From: Sphingobium terrigena
GTDB taxonomy: Bacteria > Pseudomonadota > Alphaproteobacteria > Sphingomonadales > Sphingomonadaceae
Direction of reading: 5' to 3'
Assembly (NCBI RefSeq): GCF_003591655.1
Contig: NZ_QVRA01000008.1
Span: 62,001 to 126,000 of the forward strand
Length of the DNA stretch: 64,000 bases
The notes under the pieces were generated by a model that saw only the letters and a list, made by a program, of their open reading frames with translations, did no database searches and was not told where the DNA came from. The translations under genes and the position numbers were made by a program. Below, in pieces: positions 7,649 to 17,097 of the stretch. The number at the start of each line of letters is the position of its first letter. Within the stretch, counting starts at the first letter, position 1.

Positions 7649-8485
7649 TTACCCCACAAATGCCCGTTCGATCACGAACTGCCCCGGCGCCGCATTGGAG
7701 CCTTCAGTAAAGCCATTGGCCTCGAACCAGGCCGCGAACTGCTTGATCATTTCCATGCTGCCGCACATCATGATCCGGTCGGTTTCGGGGTCGAACTTCG
7801 GCGCGCCCGGAATCCCCTCGAACAGCACGCCGCTCTCGACGAGCTTGTCGATCCGCGCAGTGTGGCCATCGAAAGGTTCGCGGGTCACGGTCGGCACATA
7901 ATGGAACTGGCCGGGCGCCTGTTCGGACACCAGCGGATCTTCCGCCCATTTGGAGTCCAGCTCCTCGCGGAAGGCCAGATCGCTCACCCGGCGCACCGAA
8001 TGGACCGCGACGACCTGCTCGTAAAATTCATACACGTCCGGGTCGCGCGACAGGCTGAGGAACGGGGCAAGGCCCGTCCCGGTCGACAGCATGAACAACC
8101 GCTTGCCCGGCAACAGCGCGTCGGTCACCAGCGTGCCGGTCGGCTTGCGGCCCAGATAAATCTGGTCGCCCGGCTCGATCAGCTGGAGCTTGGACGTCAG
8201 CGGACCATCCTCGACCTTGATCGACAGAAATTCCAGCTCCTCGTCCCACGAAGGACTGGCGACCGAATAGGCACGCAGCAGCGGCTTGCCATTCTCGCCC
8301 TTCAGGCCGATCATGACGAACTCGCCGGAACGGAAGCGGAAGCTGGCCGGGCGGCTGATGCGGAAGCTGAACAGATGCTCGTTCCAGTGCCGCACCGACA
8401 GCACCGTTTCCACGCTCAGCGCGCCGGTGGGTTCCAAGTGCGGCTTTTCGATCGTCACGTCGGTCAAGACCTTCTTCCTTGCCAT
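7649..8485 (-). CDS. fpr: Ferredoxin--NADP+ reductase
   Basis: 278 residues. FAD-binding barrel with RAYSVASPSWD (RxYS FAD motif, about residues 95-105), pyridine-nucleotide domain with STGTGLAPFLSL (about 153-164) and MMCGSMEMI near the C-terminus, ending in the bacterial subclass tail FVIERAFVG. Transfers electrons between NADPH and ferredoxin or flavodoxin in the cytoplasm, typically for redox balance and Fe-S repair. The N-terminus is about 15-20 residues longer than many family members. A dyad GTTGCG-N7-CGCAAC lies 31 bases upstream of the start. Confidence 0.92.
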   Translation of the reverse strand: MARKKVLTDVTIEKPHLEPTGALSVETVLSVRHWNEHLFSFRISRPASFRFRSGEFVMIGLKGENGKPLLRAYSVASPSWDEELEFLSIKVEDGPLTSKLQLIEPGDQIYLGRKPTGTLVTDALLPGKRLFMLSTGTGLAPFLSLSRDPDVYEFYEQVVAVHSVRRVSDLAFREELDSKWAEDPLVSEQAPGQFHYVPTVTREPFDGHTARIDKLVESGVLFEGIPGAPKFDPETDRIMMCGSMEMIKQFAAWFEANGFTEGSNAAPGQFVIERAFVG

Positions 8486-8515
8486 CTATGCGCGCCCGCC
8501 AGGCGGACAACGCCA

Positions 8516-8534
8516 GTTGCGTATCGTTCGCAAC
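8516..8534. promoter_or_regulatory. Dyad upstream of fpr (candidate operator)
   Basis: GTTGCG-TATCGTT-CGCAAC, a 6-7-6 inverted repeat, lies 31 bases upstream of the fpr ATG and so within promoter distance. No known consensus is assigned. Confidence 0.35.
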
Positions 8535-8629
8535 AACTGATATCAGCCGCGAATGGAGCCAACGCCGCATGAAGGCAAGGCGAAAAAAACTTGGGGGGCC
8601 GATAGCTGACCCCCGCCGCCATCAGCATT

Positions 8630-8950
8630 TCAGCCGAACAGCCCCTTGGCCAGGCCGCCCAGTTCATTGAGCGGATTGCCGTCGCCATCGCGATCGAACA
8701 TCCCGCCAAGCTTGCCCAATATCGCTTCGGGACCGCCGAACTGGCCCAGCAATTCCTGTAACTTGTCCGCCGACACGCCATGTTCCGCCGCCGTCTCCGC
8801 CAGCGCGGCCACGCTGGTTTCGCCCGACCCGATCTTGCCGCTGATTTCGGTCATCAAGCCCTGCATCTGCTCCGGCGTCACGCCGATCTGCGCCGCGATC
8901 GCTTCCAGACCGCCTACCTTGCCGATAAGATCGTCGAACATGCCCATCAT
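8630..8950 (-). CDS. Small conserved hypothetical protein (YidB/DUF937-like, Gly-rich)
   Basis: 106 residues from the ATG at 8950, placed five bases after AGGAG; a GTG at 8956 and an ATG at 8947 are alternatives. The sequence is helical with repeated Gly-Gly turns (IGKVGGLEAIAAQIGVTPEQ, ELLGQFGGPEAILGKLGG) and ends with the acidic loop FDRDGDGNPLNELGG, resembling a single EF-hand-like calcium loop. The repeated helix-Gly pattern is that of the YidB/DUF937 group, whose role is uncertain. No signal peptide. Monocistronic between fpr and pckA. Confidence 0.7.
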   Translation of the reverse strand: MMGMFDDLIGKVGGLEAIAAQIGVTPEQMQGLMTEISGKIGSGETSVAALAETAAEHGVSADKLQELLGQFGGPEAILGKLGGMFDRDGDGNPLNELGGLAKGLFG

Positions 8951-9007
8951 CGTCACTCCTGCTTCATCACGGCGCGCAGCATAGCATCGTTACGCATGTG
9001 CAAAAAG

Positions 9008-9040
9008 AAAAAGGGCCGGAAGGATCGCTCCCCCCGGCCC
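9008..9040 (-). terminator. Intrinsic terminator of pckA
   Basis: On the minus strand: GGGCCGGGGGGAGCGATCCT, then TCCGGCCC and five T, located 23 bases past the pckA stop. Same GCGA tetraloop apex as the fpr terminator. Confidence 0.85.
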
Positions 9041-9062
9041 CGATTTTCACGATTGCGCCGGA

Positions 9063-10667
9063 TCAGGCGGCGACGGTCAGCGCCGCGCTGCGGACGCCTT
9101 CATCGACATGATCCTCAAACTGCGCGAAATTGTCGACGAACTGCTTGACCAGCACGGCGGCGGTTTCGTCATAGGCATTGGCGTCCGCCCACATCGCGCG
9201 CGGATCCAGGATGGTCGATTCGACACCAGCGACCGCCACCGGCACGTCGAAGCCGAAATTGGGATCGGTGCGGAATTCGGCCTGATTGAGGCTGCCGTCG
9301 AGCGCGGCGTTCAGCAGCGCGCGGGTGACCTTGATCGGCATCCGCTTGATCCCCGGCATCGTCGCCTTGCCACCGGCCCAGCCGGTGTTGACCAGCCAGC
9401 AGGTAACCCCGCCCTTGTTGATCCGCTCTTTCAGCAGATTGCCATAGACGCTGGGGTGACGCGGCATGAAGGGCGCGCCAAAGCAGGTCGAGAAGGTCGC
9501 GGTCGGCTCGGTCACGCCGATCTCGGTGCCAGCAACCCGCGCGGTGTAACCCGACAGGAAGTGATACATCGCCTGTTCCGGGGTCAGCCGCGCGATCGGC
9601 GGCAGGACGCCATAGGCATCAGCGGTCAGGAAGATGATATTCTTGGGGACCGGACCCAGATTCTTTTCCGACGTGTTGGGGATGAAATCGATCGGGTAGG
9701 AACCGCGGCTATTCTCGGCCAGGCTATTGTCGTCCAGGTCGATCTCGCGAGTCTCCTCGTCGATCACGACATTTTCCAGCACCGTGCCGAACCGCTTGGT
9801 GGTGGCAAAAATCTCCGGCTCGGCCTCGGCCGACAGGTTGATCATCTTGGCGTAGCAGCCACCTTCGAAATTGAACACGGCGGTGTCCGACCAGCCATGC
9901 TCGTCATCGCCGATCAGCGTGCGGCTGGCGTCCGCCGACAGGGTCGTCTTGCCCGTGCCGGACAGGCCGAAGAACACAGCCGTGTCGCCGTTCGGACCAA
10001 TATTGGCCGAACAATGCATCGGCATCACGCCCTTCACCGGCAGCAGATAGTTGAGGATGCCGAACACCGACTTCTTCATTTCACCGGCATAGGCGGTGCC
10101 GCCGATCAGGATCAGCTTCTCGGTGAAGTTGACCGCCACCACCGTCTCGCTGCGGCAGCCATGACGCGCCGGATCAGCCTTGAAGGTTGGCAGGTCGATG
10201 ATCGTATATTCGGGGGCAAAGTCCACCAGTTCATCGGCGGTGGGACGCACCAGCAGGGTGCGGATGAACAGATTGTGCCAGGCACGTTCGTTGATGACGC
10301 GCACATTGACGCGATGTTCAGGCTGCGAACCGCCGAACAGGTCGGCGACATAGAGCGTGTCTTTCTCGCCCAGCGCCTTGAAGAAATCGGCCTTCAACGC
10401 AGCGAACTGCTCCGGCGTCATGCCGCGATTGGTATCGCCCCACCACACCGTCGATTCGGTTTCGGCGTCGCGGACGATGAACTTGTCCTTGGCGCTGCGG
10501 CCGGTATGCTTGCCGGTCTTGACCACCAGCGGGCCGTCCTTCGACAAAATGCCTTCGCCGTTGCGGATCGCCGCCTCGACCAAAGGCGCAGTACCGAGAT
10601 TCCAGAACTGGGTGGCATGGGTGGAAATGCCCTGGTCGGCCAGGGTGATTGAGGATTTGGCCTGCAC
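9063..10667 (-). CDS. pckA: ATP-dependent phosphoenolpyruvate carboxykinase
   Basis: 534 residues from the GTG at 10667, which has AGGAG seven bases upstream and gives the usual family length; an upstream in-frame ATG at 10808 would add an unrelated extension. Catalytic features include the kinase-1a P-loop [20 protein letters not shown], the kinase-2 LIGDDEHGW and [10 protein letters not shown]. Converts oxaloacetate and ATP to PEP and CO2, the entry step of gluconeogenesis from C4 acids. Divergent from chvI, the same neighbourhood as in rhizobia and Agrobacterium, where ChvI influences pckA. Confidence 0.96.
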   Translation of the reverse strand: MQAKSSITLADQGISTHATQFWNLGTAPLVEAAIRNGEGILSKDGPLVVKTGKHTGRSAKDKFIVRDAETESTVWWGDTNRGMTPEQFAALKADFFKALGEKDTLYVADLFGGSQPEHRVNVRVINERAWHNLFIRTLLVRPTADELVDFAPEYTIIDLPTFKADPARHGCRSETVVAVNFTEKLILIGGTAYAGEMKKSVFGILNYLLPVKGVMPMHCSANIGPNGDTAVFFGLSGTGKTTLSADASRTLIGDDEHGWSDTAVFNFEGGCYAKMINLSAEAEPEIFATTKRFGTVLENVVIDEETREIDLDDNSLAENSRGSYPIDFIPNTSEKNLGPVPKNIIFLTADAYGVLPPIARLTPEQAMYHFLSGYTARVAGTEIGVTEPTATFSTCFGAPFMPRHPSVYGNLLKERINKGGVTCWLVNTGWAGGKATMPGIKRMPIKVTRALLNAALDGSLNQAEFRTDPNFGFDVPVAVAGVESTILDPRAMWADANAYDETAAVLVKQFVDNFAQFEDHVDEGVRSAALTVAA

Positions 10668-10934
10668 GCCTTTGCTCCTGAATATAAAATGTCGTGTCGC
10701 ACATTTGATGTTTTTTGCGACCGATCCGCCCCTCTGCGCCACCGGTCTGTCGGGCAGCGTCATTCTTGCAGACAAACGGGCAATAGAGGCTTGGACCAAA
10801 ATCGTCAAATCCCCGTCCGGGGATACTGTCCCGAATATCGACGGTTATGCCGCATCCCCGTCGTCACCGCCTTTCTTGCAGGCGCGCGCCGCATGGTCTA
10901 ACGCTCTGCCCCACATGATCAGCTGGGAAACCGC
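10668..10934. promoter_or_regulatory. Divergent pckA/chvI promoter region
   Basis: A 267-base gap between divergently transcribed genes must hold both promoters. The pckA ribosome site (AGGAG) lies at its left edge. I saw no palindrome or known operator that I could assign with confidence. Confidence 0.5.
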
Positions 10935-11639
10935 ATGACTGCAACCATCGCCCTGGTGGATGACGACAAGAATATCCTGACGTCCGTGTCGATCGCGCTC
11001 CAGACCGAAGGCTTCATGACGCGGGTCTATTCCGATCCCGAAGGGGCGCTGAAAGCGTTGCTCGACAATCCCGCCGATCTGGCCGTGTTCGACATCAAGA
11101 TGCCGCGCATGGACGGCCTTGAACTGCTGCGCCGCCTGCGCGAAAAAAGCGCCATGCCGGTCATTTTCCTGACGTCCAAGGCGGACGAGCTGGACGAAGC
11201 GCTGGGCCTGGCGATGGGCGCGGACGACTATATTTCCAAACCCTTTTCCCAGCGGCTGCTGATCGCCCGCATCCGCGCGATCCTGCGTCGCGCTGAAGTC
11301 AGCCGCACCCCCGAAACCCCCGACCAGCCGGTCGCCGACCCCATCATCCGCGGGCGGCTGGAAATGGACCCGGCACGCCACCGGGTGAAATGGAACGGGC
11401 AGGACGTGACCCTGACCGTCACCGAATTTCTCATCCTCGAAACGCTGGCCGCCCGCCCCGGCGTGGTCAAGAATCGCAACCAGTTGATGGACGCCGCCTA
11501 TCAGGATGACGTCTATGTCGACGACCGCACCATCGACAGCCATATCAAGCGGCTGCGGCGCAAATTCCGCGAGGTAGATTCCGATTTCAACGCAATCGAC
11601 ACACTCTATGGCGCCGGATATCGCTTCTCCGAAGAGTGA
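10935..11639 (+). CDS. chvI: Response regulator ChvI (OmpR family)
   Basis: 234 residues. Receiver domain with the acidic pocket DDDK (about 9-12), phospho-acceptor Asp53 in [11 protein letters not shown], the Thr/Lys positions in FLTSK and YISKPF, then an OmpR winged helix ([11 protein letters not shown] to LYGAGYRF). ChvI with ChvG controls envelope, acid-response and central carbon genes in alphaproteobacteria. The 3' end overlaps chvG by 32 bases, so the two are translated together. Identity rests on similarity plus the pckA-chvI-chvG synteny. Confidence 0.93.
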   Translation: MTATIALVDDDKNILTSVSIALQTEGFMTRVYSDPEGALKALLDNPADLAVFDIKMPRMDGLELLRRLREKSAMPVIFLTSKADELDEALGLAMGADDYISKPFSQRLLIARIRAILRRAEVSRTPETPDQPVADPIIRGRLEMDPARHRVKWNGQDVTLTVTEFLILETLAARPGVVKNRNQLMDAAYQDDVYVDDRTIDSHIKRLRRKFREVDSDFNAIDTLYGAGYRFSEE

Positions 11640-13206
11640 CGGCCTGGGTGCTGACGGCCTGCGCTGGTCCGGGCGGATCAGCCTCACGCCGCGCATCCTG
11701 GCCGTCAACGTCTTTGCGCTGGCGCTGCTGGCGGGGGGATTTTTCTATCTCGACAGCTATCGCACCCGCATCGTCGACGCCCGGCTGGAACAGTCCGCGC
11801 GGGAGCTGCAATTGCTGGCGATCGGGCTGGAAAGCGCGCCGCCCGAACGGCAGGGCCAGCTGATCGCCGCCTATGCCCGCCAGACCGGCGACCGGGTGCG
11901 CCGCTACGCCCCCGATGGCCACCGCCTGTCCGACAGTTTCGCCATGGACGCGCCGCGCTATCGCCTGCGCCAGCCGTCGGAAGAAGGCTGGCAGCGCCAT
12001 GTTGCCCGTTTCCTGGACAAGGCGATGGACCGGGTCGTGTCGGCTGACCGTCCCCCCGACTTTACCGAACCGACCGTCGATCGCGCCGATGCCTGGCCCG
12101 AAGTGCAACTGGCGCGCAAGACCGGACGACCGCAGGCGGTCAACCGCTATGCCCCCGACCGGACCTTCGTGATTTCGGCCGCCATGGTGATGCGCGATGG
12201 CACCAGCCTGCTGGCGACCGAAAATGCCCGCGACATCACCCGCACCGTCCGCGCCGAACGGCTGCGGCTGGGCATGGTGCTGGCCGTGGCGGCGCTGGCG
12301 TCGGTATTGCTCTCGCTGTTCCTGGCGCGCACCATCGTGCTCCCGCTCCAGCGCCTCGCCCGCGCCGCCGTGCGGGTGCGGCTGGGCCGGGCGCGGCAGG
12401 TCACCGTGCCGCGCCTGCCCGAACGGCGGGACGAAATCGGGATGCTGGCGCGCGCTTTGTCGGACATGAGCCAGGCGCTGCGCCAGCGGATCGACGCGAC
12501 CGACGCCTTTGCCGCCGATGTCAGCCATGAGCTTAAAAACCCCATCGCCTCGCTCCGCTCCGCCCTCGATGCACTCGACCGGGTCGAGCGGCCCGACCTG
12601 CGCGCGCAGCTGATGGCGATCGCGCAGGACGATGTCCGCCGCCTCGACCGGCTGGTCACCGACATTGCCGAAGCCTCCCGCGTCGATGCCGAACTCTCCC
12701 GCACCCGGTTCGAGCCGATCGATCTGGGCCAGCTGATCGAAAAGATCGTTGTCGCCCATGAAGCGCGCGGCGTGCCGCGCGGTGTCCGCCTCGCCTTCGC
12801 CCGCCCGCGCAAGGATGTCGCGGTCGTGCTGGGCGAAGAACAGCGGCTGGTGCGCGTGCTGGAAAATCTGATCGACAATGCCATTTCCTTCTCGCCGGAC
12901 GGCGGACTGGTTCAGGTGGTCGCGACCGTGGCGGACGATCAGGTGCTGGTCAGTGTCGAGGATGAAGGACCGGGCGTCCCGGAATCGGAGCGCGAACATG
13001 TGTTCCGCCGGTTCCACAGCGTCCGCCCCGAAGGCGAAAGTTTCGGCAAACATTCCGGCCTTGGCCTGGCCATCGCCCGCTCCATCATCGACGGCCATCA
13101 GGGCCGCATCAGCATCGCCGACCGGCAGGACGCCCAGAGCGGCGCCTGCTTCATCCTGCACCTGCCCATGGCGGTGGCGCGCGATCCCGGCATGGTGTCG
13201 GAATGA
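11608..13206 (+). CDS. chvG: Sensor histidine kinase ChvG
   Basis: 532 residues. Two membrane helices (about 28-48 and 272-294) enclose a periplasmic sensor region of about 220 residues; then HAMP, HisKA with the phospho-acceptor His307 in [12 protein letters not shown], and an HATPase domain with N-box [11 protein letters not shown]1 DEGPGVPES and G2 [11 protein letters not shown]. Partner of ChvI. In many alphaproteobacteria ChvG is followed by hprK and PTS genes; here the next gene is instead a substrate-binding lipoprotein. Start overlaps the chvI end. Confidence 0.93.
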   Translation: MAPDIASPKSDGLGADGLRWSGRISLTPRILAVNVFALALLAGGFFYLDSYRTRIVDARLEQSARELQLLAIGLESAPPERQGQLIAAYARQTGDRVRRYAPDGHRLSDSFAMDAPRYRLRQPSEEGWQRHVARFLDKAMDRVVSADRPPDFTEPTVDRADAWPEVQLARKTGRPQAVNRYAPDRTFVISAAMVMRDGTSLLATENARDITRTVRAERLRLGMVLAVAALASVLLSLFLARTIVLPLQRLARAAVRVRLGRARQVTVPRLPERRDEIGMLARALSDMSQALRQRIDATDAFAADVSHELKNPIASLRSALDALDRVERPDLRAQLMAIAQDDVRRLDRLVTDIAEASRVDAELSRTRFEPIDLGQLIEKIVVAHEARGVPRGVRLAFARPRKDVAVVLGEEQRLVRVLENLIDNAISFSPDGGLVQVVATVADDQVLVSVEDEGPGVPESEREHVFRRFHSVRPEGESFGKHSGLGLAIARSIIDGHQGRISIADRQDAQSGACFILHLPMAVARDPGMVSE

Positions 13207-13269
13207 TCGCCATCGCCCGGCCATGGCGGTTGGCGACGGCCCGATAGCGGGCTAGGGTAGCGGGCCATC

Positions 13270-14766
13270 ATGTCGACCGTGCCCATCCCCCGTCGGCGCT
13301 TCCACCGCCTTGCCCTTGCCGCGCTGCCCGGCCTGCTTGCGCTCCTTGGCGGCTGCTCCAGCGAGAGCAACGACCCGGTTGTCGTCAGCGTGGTGGGCGA
13401 CCGGGATGATTTCGCCAAGCCCTTGCAACATCTGCCCGATCCCGGTGCCAAGCTGATCCTGGAAGCGACCGCGCAAGGGCTGGTCGCGTTCGACGCCAGT
13501 GGCGACATATTGCCCGCCCTCGCCCAGCGCTGGATCGTGGAAGATGACGGGCGCAGCTACATCTTCCGCCTGCGCCGCGCTTTCTGGGCCAATGGTGCGC
13601 GCGTCACCGCGCCCGACGTCGCGCGGATGCTGATGGCGCGGATCGAATCGCTGCGCCGCTTCGATCCCGACGGACCGCTGGACGCGGTGCAGGCCGTCAT
13701 CCCGATGACCGGCGAAGTGATCGAAATCCGCCTCGCCGCGCCCCGTCCCCATATCCTCCAGATGCTCGCCCAGCCGCAAATGGCCATCCTCTCGCGCGAC
13801 GGCGGCACTGGCCCTTATCGGCGCAAGATATGGGGCAAGGCGGTGATCCTGACCCCGGTCGACCGGCTGAGCGGCGGAGACGAGCCGGAAGACACGCCGG
13901 TCCCCGCCTGGCAGACGCGCGTCGTGCGTTCCGAACGGGCTGCGCTGGCGATCATACGCTTCCGCGAACGCCAGGCCGCGCTGGTGCTGGGCGGACGCCT
14001 CGCCGACCTGCCGCTGCTCGTGCCGGCGGGGATTGATCGCGATGCGGTGCGGGCCGATCCGGTGCAGGGCTTGCTGGGACTGGCGGTGACCGGCCGGGGC
14101 CGATTGCTGGACGATGACGGGGTGCGCGCCGCGATCAACATGGCGATCGACCGCAGCCAGATTCCCGCCCTGCTGCCGATCGGCGGCTGGGCAACCAGCA
14201 ACCGCATCGTCCCCGACCAGCTTGACCTTGGCCGTCCACCGACCGAGCCGGAGTGGGCCGCGCTGTCGCTGGATGGGAGGCGCGGTCGGGCGAGTGCGGC
14301 TGTGGCTATCTGGCGCGACCAGCATGGCGACCCGCCGCCGCTGCGCATCGCCCTGCCGCAGGGTCCGGGCGCGACCCTGCTGTTCGGGCTGCTGCGCCGC
14401 GATCTTGGCGCAATCGGCTTGGCCGTCCGCCGCGTCCCCCTCACCAGCGACGCCGACCTGCGGCTGATCGACGAAGTCGCCGCCTATGACAGCGCGCTCT
14501 GGTATCTCGGCCGGGTTGGCTGCGCCCGCAAAATCCATTGCAGCAATGAAGCCGATGCCCAGCTTCAGGCGGCAAGCCTAGCCAGCTCAGCAGAGGAACG
14601 CACCGCCCGCATCGCCGAGGCCGAAGCACTGATGGTCGCGCATAATGGCTATATCCCGCTTGGCGCACCGATCCGCTGGTCGCTCGTGTCCAAGCGGCTC
14701 AACGGCTTCCTCCCCTCGCCCCGCGCGCGCCACCCATTGAACCATCTGTTCCGCCGCACCAATTAG
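13270..14766 (+). CDS. Peptide/nickel-type ABC transporter substrate-binding lipoprotein (SBP family 5)
   Basis: 498 residues. Signal peptide with lipobox LLALLGGC (about residues 23-30). The family-5 layout is recognisable: ILEATAQGLVAFDASGDILP, ALAQRWIVEDDGRSYIFRLR and a C-terminal SVLVSKRLNGF-like segment (here SLVSKRLNGFLPSP). No permease or ATPase gene is adjacent, so it either serves a distant transporter or has a sensing role; it follows chvG by 63 bases on the same strand and may be co-transcribed. Such a lipoprotein in the hprK position is not the textbook arrangement. Confidence 0.8.
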   Translation: MSTVPIPRRRFHRLALAALPGLLALLGGCSSESNDPVVVSVVGDRDDFAKPLQHLPDPGAKLILEATAQGLVAFDASGDILPALAQRWIVEDDGRSYIFRLRRAFWANGARVTAPDVARMLMARIESLRRFDPDGPLDAVQAVIPMTGEVIEIRLAAPRPHILQMLAQPQMAILSRDGGTGPYRRKIWGKAVILTPVDRLSGGDEPEDTPVPAWQTRVVRSERAALAIIRFRERQAALVLGGRLADLPLLVPAGIDRDAVRADPVQGLLGLAVTGRGRLLDDDGVRAAINMAIDRSQIPALLPIGGWATSNRIVPDQLDLGRPPTEPEWAALSLDGRRGRASAAVAIWRDQHGDPPPLRIALPQGPGATLLFGLLRRDLGAIGLAVRRVPLTSDADLRLIDEVAAYDSALWYLGRVGCARKIHCSNEADAQLQAASLASSAEERTARIAEAEALMVAHNGYIPLGAPIRWSLVSKRLNGFLPSPRARHPLNHLFRRTN

Positions 14767-14792
14767 AGTTGGTAACAGGAGACGCCTTGCCC

Positions 14793-15215
14793 ATGCCGAT
14801 TTCGCCCGATCCCGCAAAGGCCGATGCCCGCGCCATGCCGGGCTTTGGCCGCGACCCTGCTTCGGTGCGCCGTCGCGTCGAAACGATGGAGGAGGTGCTG
14901 GAGCGGCTGTTCGTCGTTCCTGGCATCAACCGCCCGGTCGGTATGGACAGCATCATCGGGCTGTTGCCGGTGATTGGCGACGTCATCACCGCATCGATGG
15001 GCATATGGATGGTCTGGGAAGCGCGCAATCTGGGCATGTCGAAATGGCAGCTGACCCGCATGTCCGCCAATGTCGGGATCGACACGCTGCTGGGCGCCAT
15101 CCCGCTGGTCGGCGACCTGTTCGACTTTGCCTTCCGATCGAACAGCCGCAACCTGCGCATCATCCGCAAGCATCTGGACAAGCATCATCCCTCGACCGTG
15201 ACGATCGACGGCTAG
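14793..15215 (+). CDS. DUF4112 domain-containing membrane protein
   Basis: 140 residues from the ATG at 14793; an in-frame TTG at 14787 sits five bases after AGGAG and is a real alternative. The core NRPVGMDSIIGLLPVIGDVI and LLGAIPLVGDLFDFAF, two matching hydrophobic GLLPVIGD-like hairpins, is the DUF4112 signature. Small inner-membrane protein of unknown role. Follows the substrate-binding lipoprotein by about 26 bases. Confidence 0.8.
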   Translation: MPISPDPAKADARAMPGFGRDPASVRRRVETMEEVLERLFVVPGINRPVGMDSIIGLLPVIGDVITASMGIWMVWEARNLGMSKWQLTRMSANVGIDTLLGAIPLVGDLFDFAFRSNSRNLRIIRKHLDKHHPSTVTIDG

Positions 15216-15218
15216 CGA

Positions 15219-15923
15219 TTAGCGGGGCGCAATCCGCACATAGCTTGCGACCGGCGCCCCCCCCTGGTGCCGCGGACAACGGGCAAATTTCATCGCCCGG
15301 TCCATGCACAGCCACACTTCGCTCAACCAATTGTCCCGCATCGTCGTGACGCGCAGCATGTCCGGCTTCAACCCCCGATTGGCGCGCGCGAAGGCTTGCG
15401 CGAACTGCCCCACGGTCAAATTCCTGGTCCGCGCCAGCGCCCCCATGTCGGGATAGCGGATCGACTGGTAAAGGGCGCGCGACCGGTCGAAATATTGCGC
15501 CGGCTTGCTCGTCATGCAGGTGCCATGCTTGGCCCATTCATGCTGAATCAGCTGGACCGATGGCGTCGCGCACAGATTGTCCCGGATCACCGCGCGCGGC
15601 ACCAAATCGGCCGCGCGGCAATATTGCGGCCACTTCTTGCCAAAACCATCGGGCCACAGGCCATGCAGGGTAAAGCCGAACCGGCCATTGCGCCCCCCGC
15701 ACTGGAGCGCGCTGCGGCCACCCTTTGCTGTCGAACAATATTGCGGCGACCAGCTGAGCGCCAGCGTATAGCTGCCGATCGGCAGGATGCGCCGGGGTTC
15801 CTTGGCACTCGGCCCTTCAATGTCGGGCCGTTCGATCCGCGCGGGCGGGCTGCACTGGGTCGACTGCGCCAGCGCCGTCCCCGGCATCGCGATCAGCGCC
15901 AGCACGACCAGCCGCTCAAGCAT
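15219..15923 (-). CDS. Ribonuclease T2 family protein
   Basis: 234 residues with a short signal peptide (cleavage near TALAQS), so secreted or periplasmic. Both catalytic signatures are present: CAS I FTLHGLWPDG (first catalytic His) and CAS II HEWAKHGTC (Glu, Lys and second His), with several Cys for disulfides. Cleaves single-stranded RNA via 2',3'-cyclic phosphates, probably scavenging nucleotides. Overlaps the end of nadC by 8 bases, so the two are co-transcribed although functionally unrelated. Confidence 0.92.
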   Translation of the reverse strand: MLERLVVLALIAMPGTALAQSTQCSPPARIERPDIEGPSAKEPRRILPIGSYTLALSWSPQYCSTAKGGRSALQCGGRNGRFGFTLHGLWPDGFGKKWPQYCRAADLVPRAVIRDNLCATPSVQLIQHEWAKHGTCMTSKPAQYFDRSRALYQSIRYPDMGALARTRNLTVGQFAQAFARANRGLKPDMLRVTTMRDNWLSEVWLCMDRAMKFARCPRHQGGAPVASYVRIAPR

Positions 15924-16764
15924 AAGCGAAATCCAGCCCGATGTCCGCCGCAGGGGCCGACTGGGTCAGCCGCCCGACGCTGATATAGGTGACGCCGGTT
16001 GCCGCCTTCGCTCGGATCGTCTCCAGCGTCACCCCGCCCGACGCCTCGGTCGGCACCCGCCCGGCGACCAATGCCGTCGCCTGACGCAGCATCGCCGCAT
16101 CCATATTGTCGAGCAGCAAATGCGTCGCCCCGGCGGCCAGCGCTGGTTCGATCTGGTCGATCCGGTCCACCTCGACAATGATCTGCTGTACCCCGGCAGC
16201 GACCGCGCGGCACACCGCTTCGCCGACCGACCCGGCCACCGCGACATGATTATCCTTGATCATCGCCGCGTCCCACAACCCCATGCGATGATTGGTCGCC
16301 CCGCCCATCCGCGTCGCATATTTCTCAAGGACACGCAGCCCCGGAATGGTCTTGCGCGTGTCGAGCAGCGTCGCGCCCGTCCCGGCGATCGCATCGACAT
16401 AGGCCCGCGTCATCGTCGCGATGCCGCTCAGATGCTGGACCGTATTGAGCGCCGACCGCTCCGCCGTCAGCATCGCCCGCGCCTTCCCACGAATCCGCAA
16501 AATGTCGGTCCCGGCCGCAACCTGATCCCCATCCTGACGCAGTTGTTCAATCACCACATCAGGATCAAGCGCGCGAAAAAACGCCACCGCCACCGGCAAC
16601 CCCGCCAGCGTCACCGCATCGCGCGTGTCCATCACCCCGTCGAACATCGCGTCAGCCGGAATCACCGCCTCGCTGGTGACATCGCGCCCGTCCGGGCCGA
16701 GATCTTCGGCGAGGGTGGAAGCAACGAAAGCGGCAAGGTCGAAATGGGGGAGGGAGAAGGTCAT
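15916..16764 (-). CDS. nadC: Nicotinate-nucleotide diphosphorylase (carboxylating), quinolinate phosphoribosyltransferase
   Basis: 282 residues from the ATG at 16764 (GTG at 16770 alternative). Family blocks: AERSALNTVQHLSGIAT, LLDTRKTIPGLRVLEKYA, GGATNHRMGLWDAAMIKDNH and the C-terminal EASGGVTLETIR. Makes nicotinate mononucleotide from quinolinate and PRPP, the third step of de novo NAD synthesis. nadA lies 0.7 kb away on the same strand, but a plus-strand Phd/VapC module now separates them. Confidence 0.95.
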   Translation of the reverse strand: MTFSLPHFDLAAFVASTLAEDLGPDGRDVTSEAVIPADAMFDGVMDTRDAVTLAGLPVAVAFFRALDPDVVIEQLRQDGDQVAAGTDILRIRGKARAMLTAERSALNTVQHLSGIATMTRAYVDAIAGTGATLLDTRKTIPGLRVLEKYATRMGGATNHRMGLWDAAMIKDNHVAVAGSVGEAVCRAVAAGVQQIIVEVDRIDQIEPALAAGATHLLLDNMDAAMLRQATALVAGRVPTEASGGVTLETIRAKAATGVTYISVGRLTQSAPAADIGLDFAYA

Positions 16765-16817
16765 GGTCACGCTCTAACCGCGATACCGGGGACGTCGCAA
16801 CCCATTCCGATCTTGAC

Positions 16818-16840
16818 TTAGTCCACTATGTTAGTCCACT
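16818..16840 (+). promoter_or_regulatory. Tandem TTAGTCCACT repeats before the phd antitoxin (candidate operator)
   Basis: TTAGTCCACT occurs twice (16818-16827 and 16831-16840) with a 3-base gap, directly upstream of the antitoxin ATG at 16849. The first repeat forms the small dyad TAGT-CC-ACTA. Antitoxins of this class usually repress their own promoter. Confidence 0.5.
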
Positions 16841-16848
16841 CTGTTGCC

Positions 16849-17097
16849 ATGAACGCGATCTTTAACGTCCATGATGCCAAGACGCACCTCTCCAAGCTGC
16901 TGGACCGCGTCCGCGCGGGCGAGGAAATCATCATTGCCAAGGCAGGCACGCCCTACGCGAAAATGGTTCCGATCCCGCAGGAACGGCCAAAACGGCAGGC
17001 CGGTCGGTTCAAAGGCATGTTCACTGTAGATGATTCCGCCTTTTTCGATCCCCTGCCCGAAGAAGAGCTGCGTCTCTGGGAAGGCCGCGACGATTGA
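16849..17097 (+). CDS. Type II antitoxin, Phd/YefM family
   Basis: 82 residues from the ATG at 16849 (MNAIFNVHDAKTHLSKLLDR), the canonical N-terminus of the family; an ATG at 16828 lies within the operator repeats and is rejected. The N-terminal part binds DNA, and the C-terminal acidic tail (FFDPLPEEELRLWEG) would wrap and neutralise the toxin. The stop overlaps the toxin start (TTGA). Confidence 0.9.
   Translation: MNAIFNVHDAKTHLSKLLDRVRAGEEIIIAKAGTPYAKMVPIPQERPKRQAGRFKGMFTVDDSAFFDPLPEEELRLWEGRDD

Noticed and set aside
9108..10652. A 514-codon frame antisense to pckA
   Set aside because: Low-complexity translation without motifs; the opposite strand encodes a full-length PckA.
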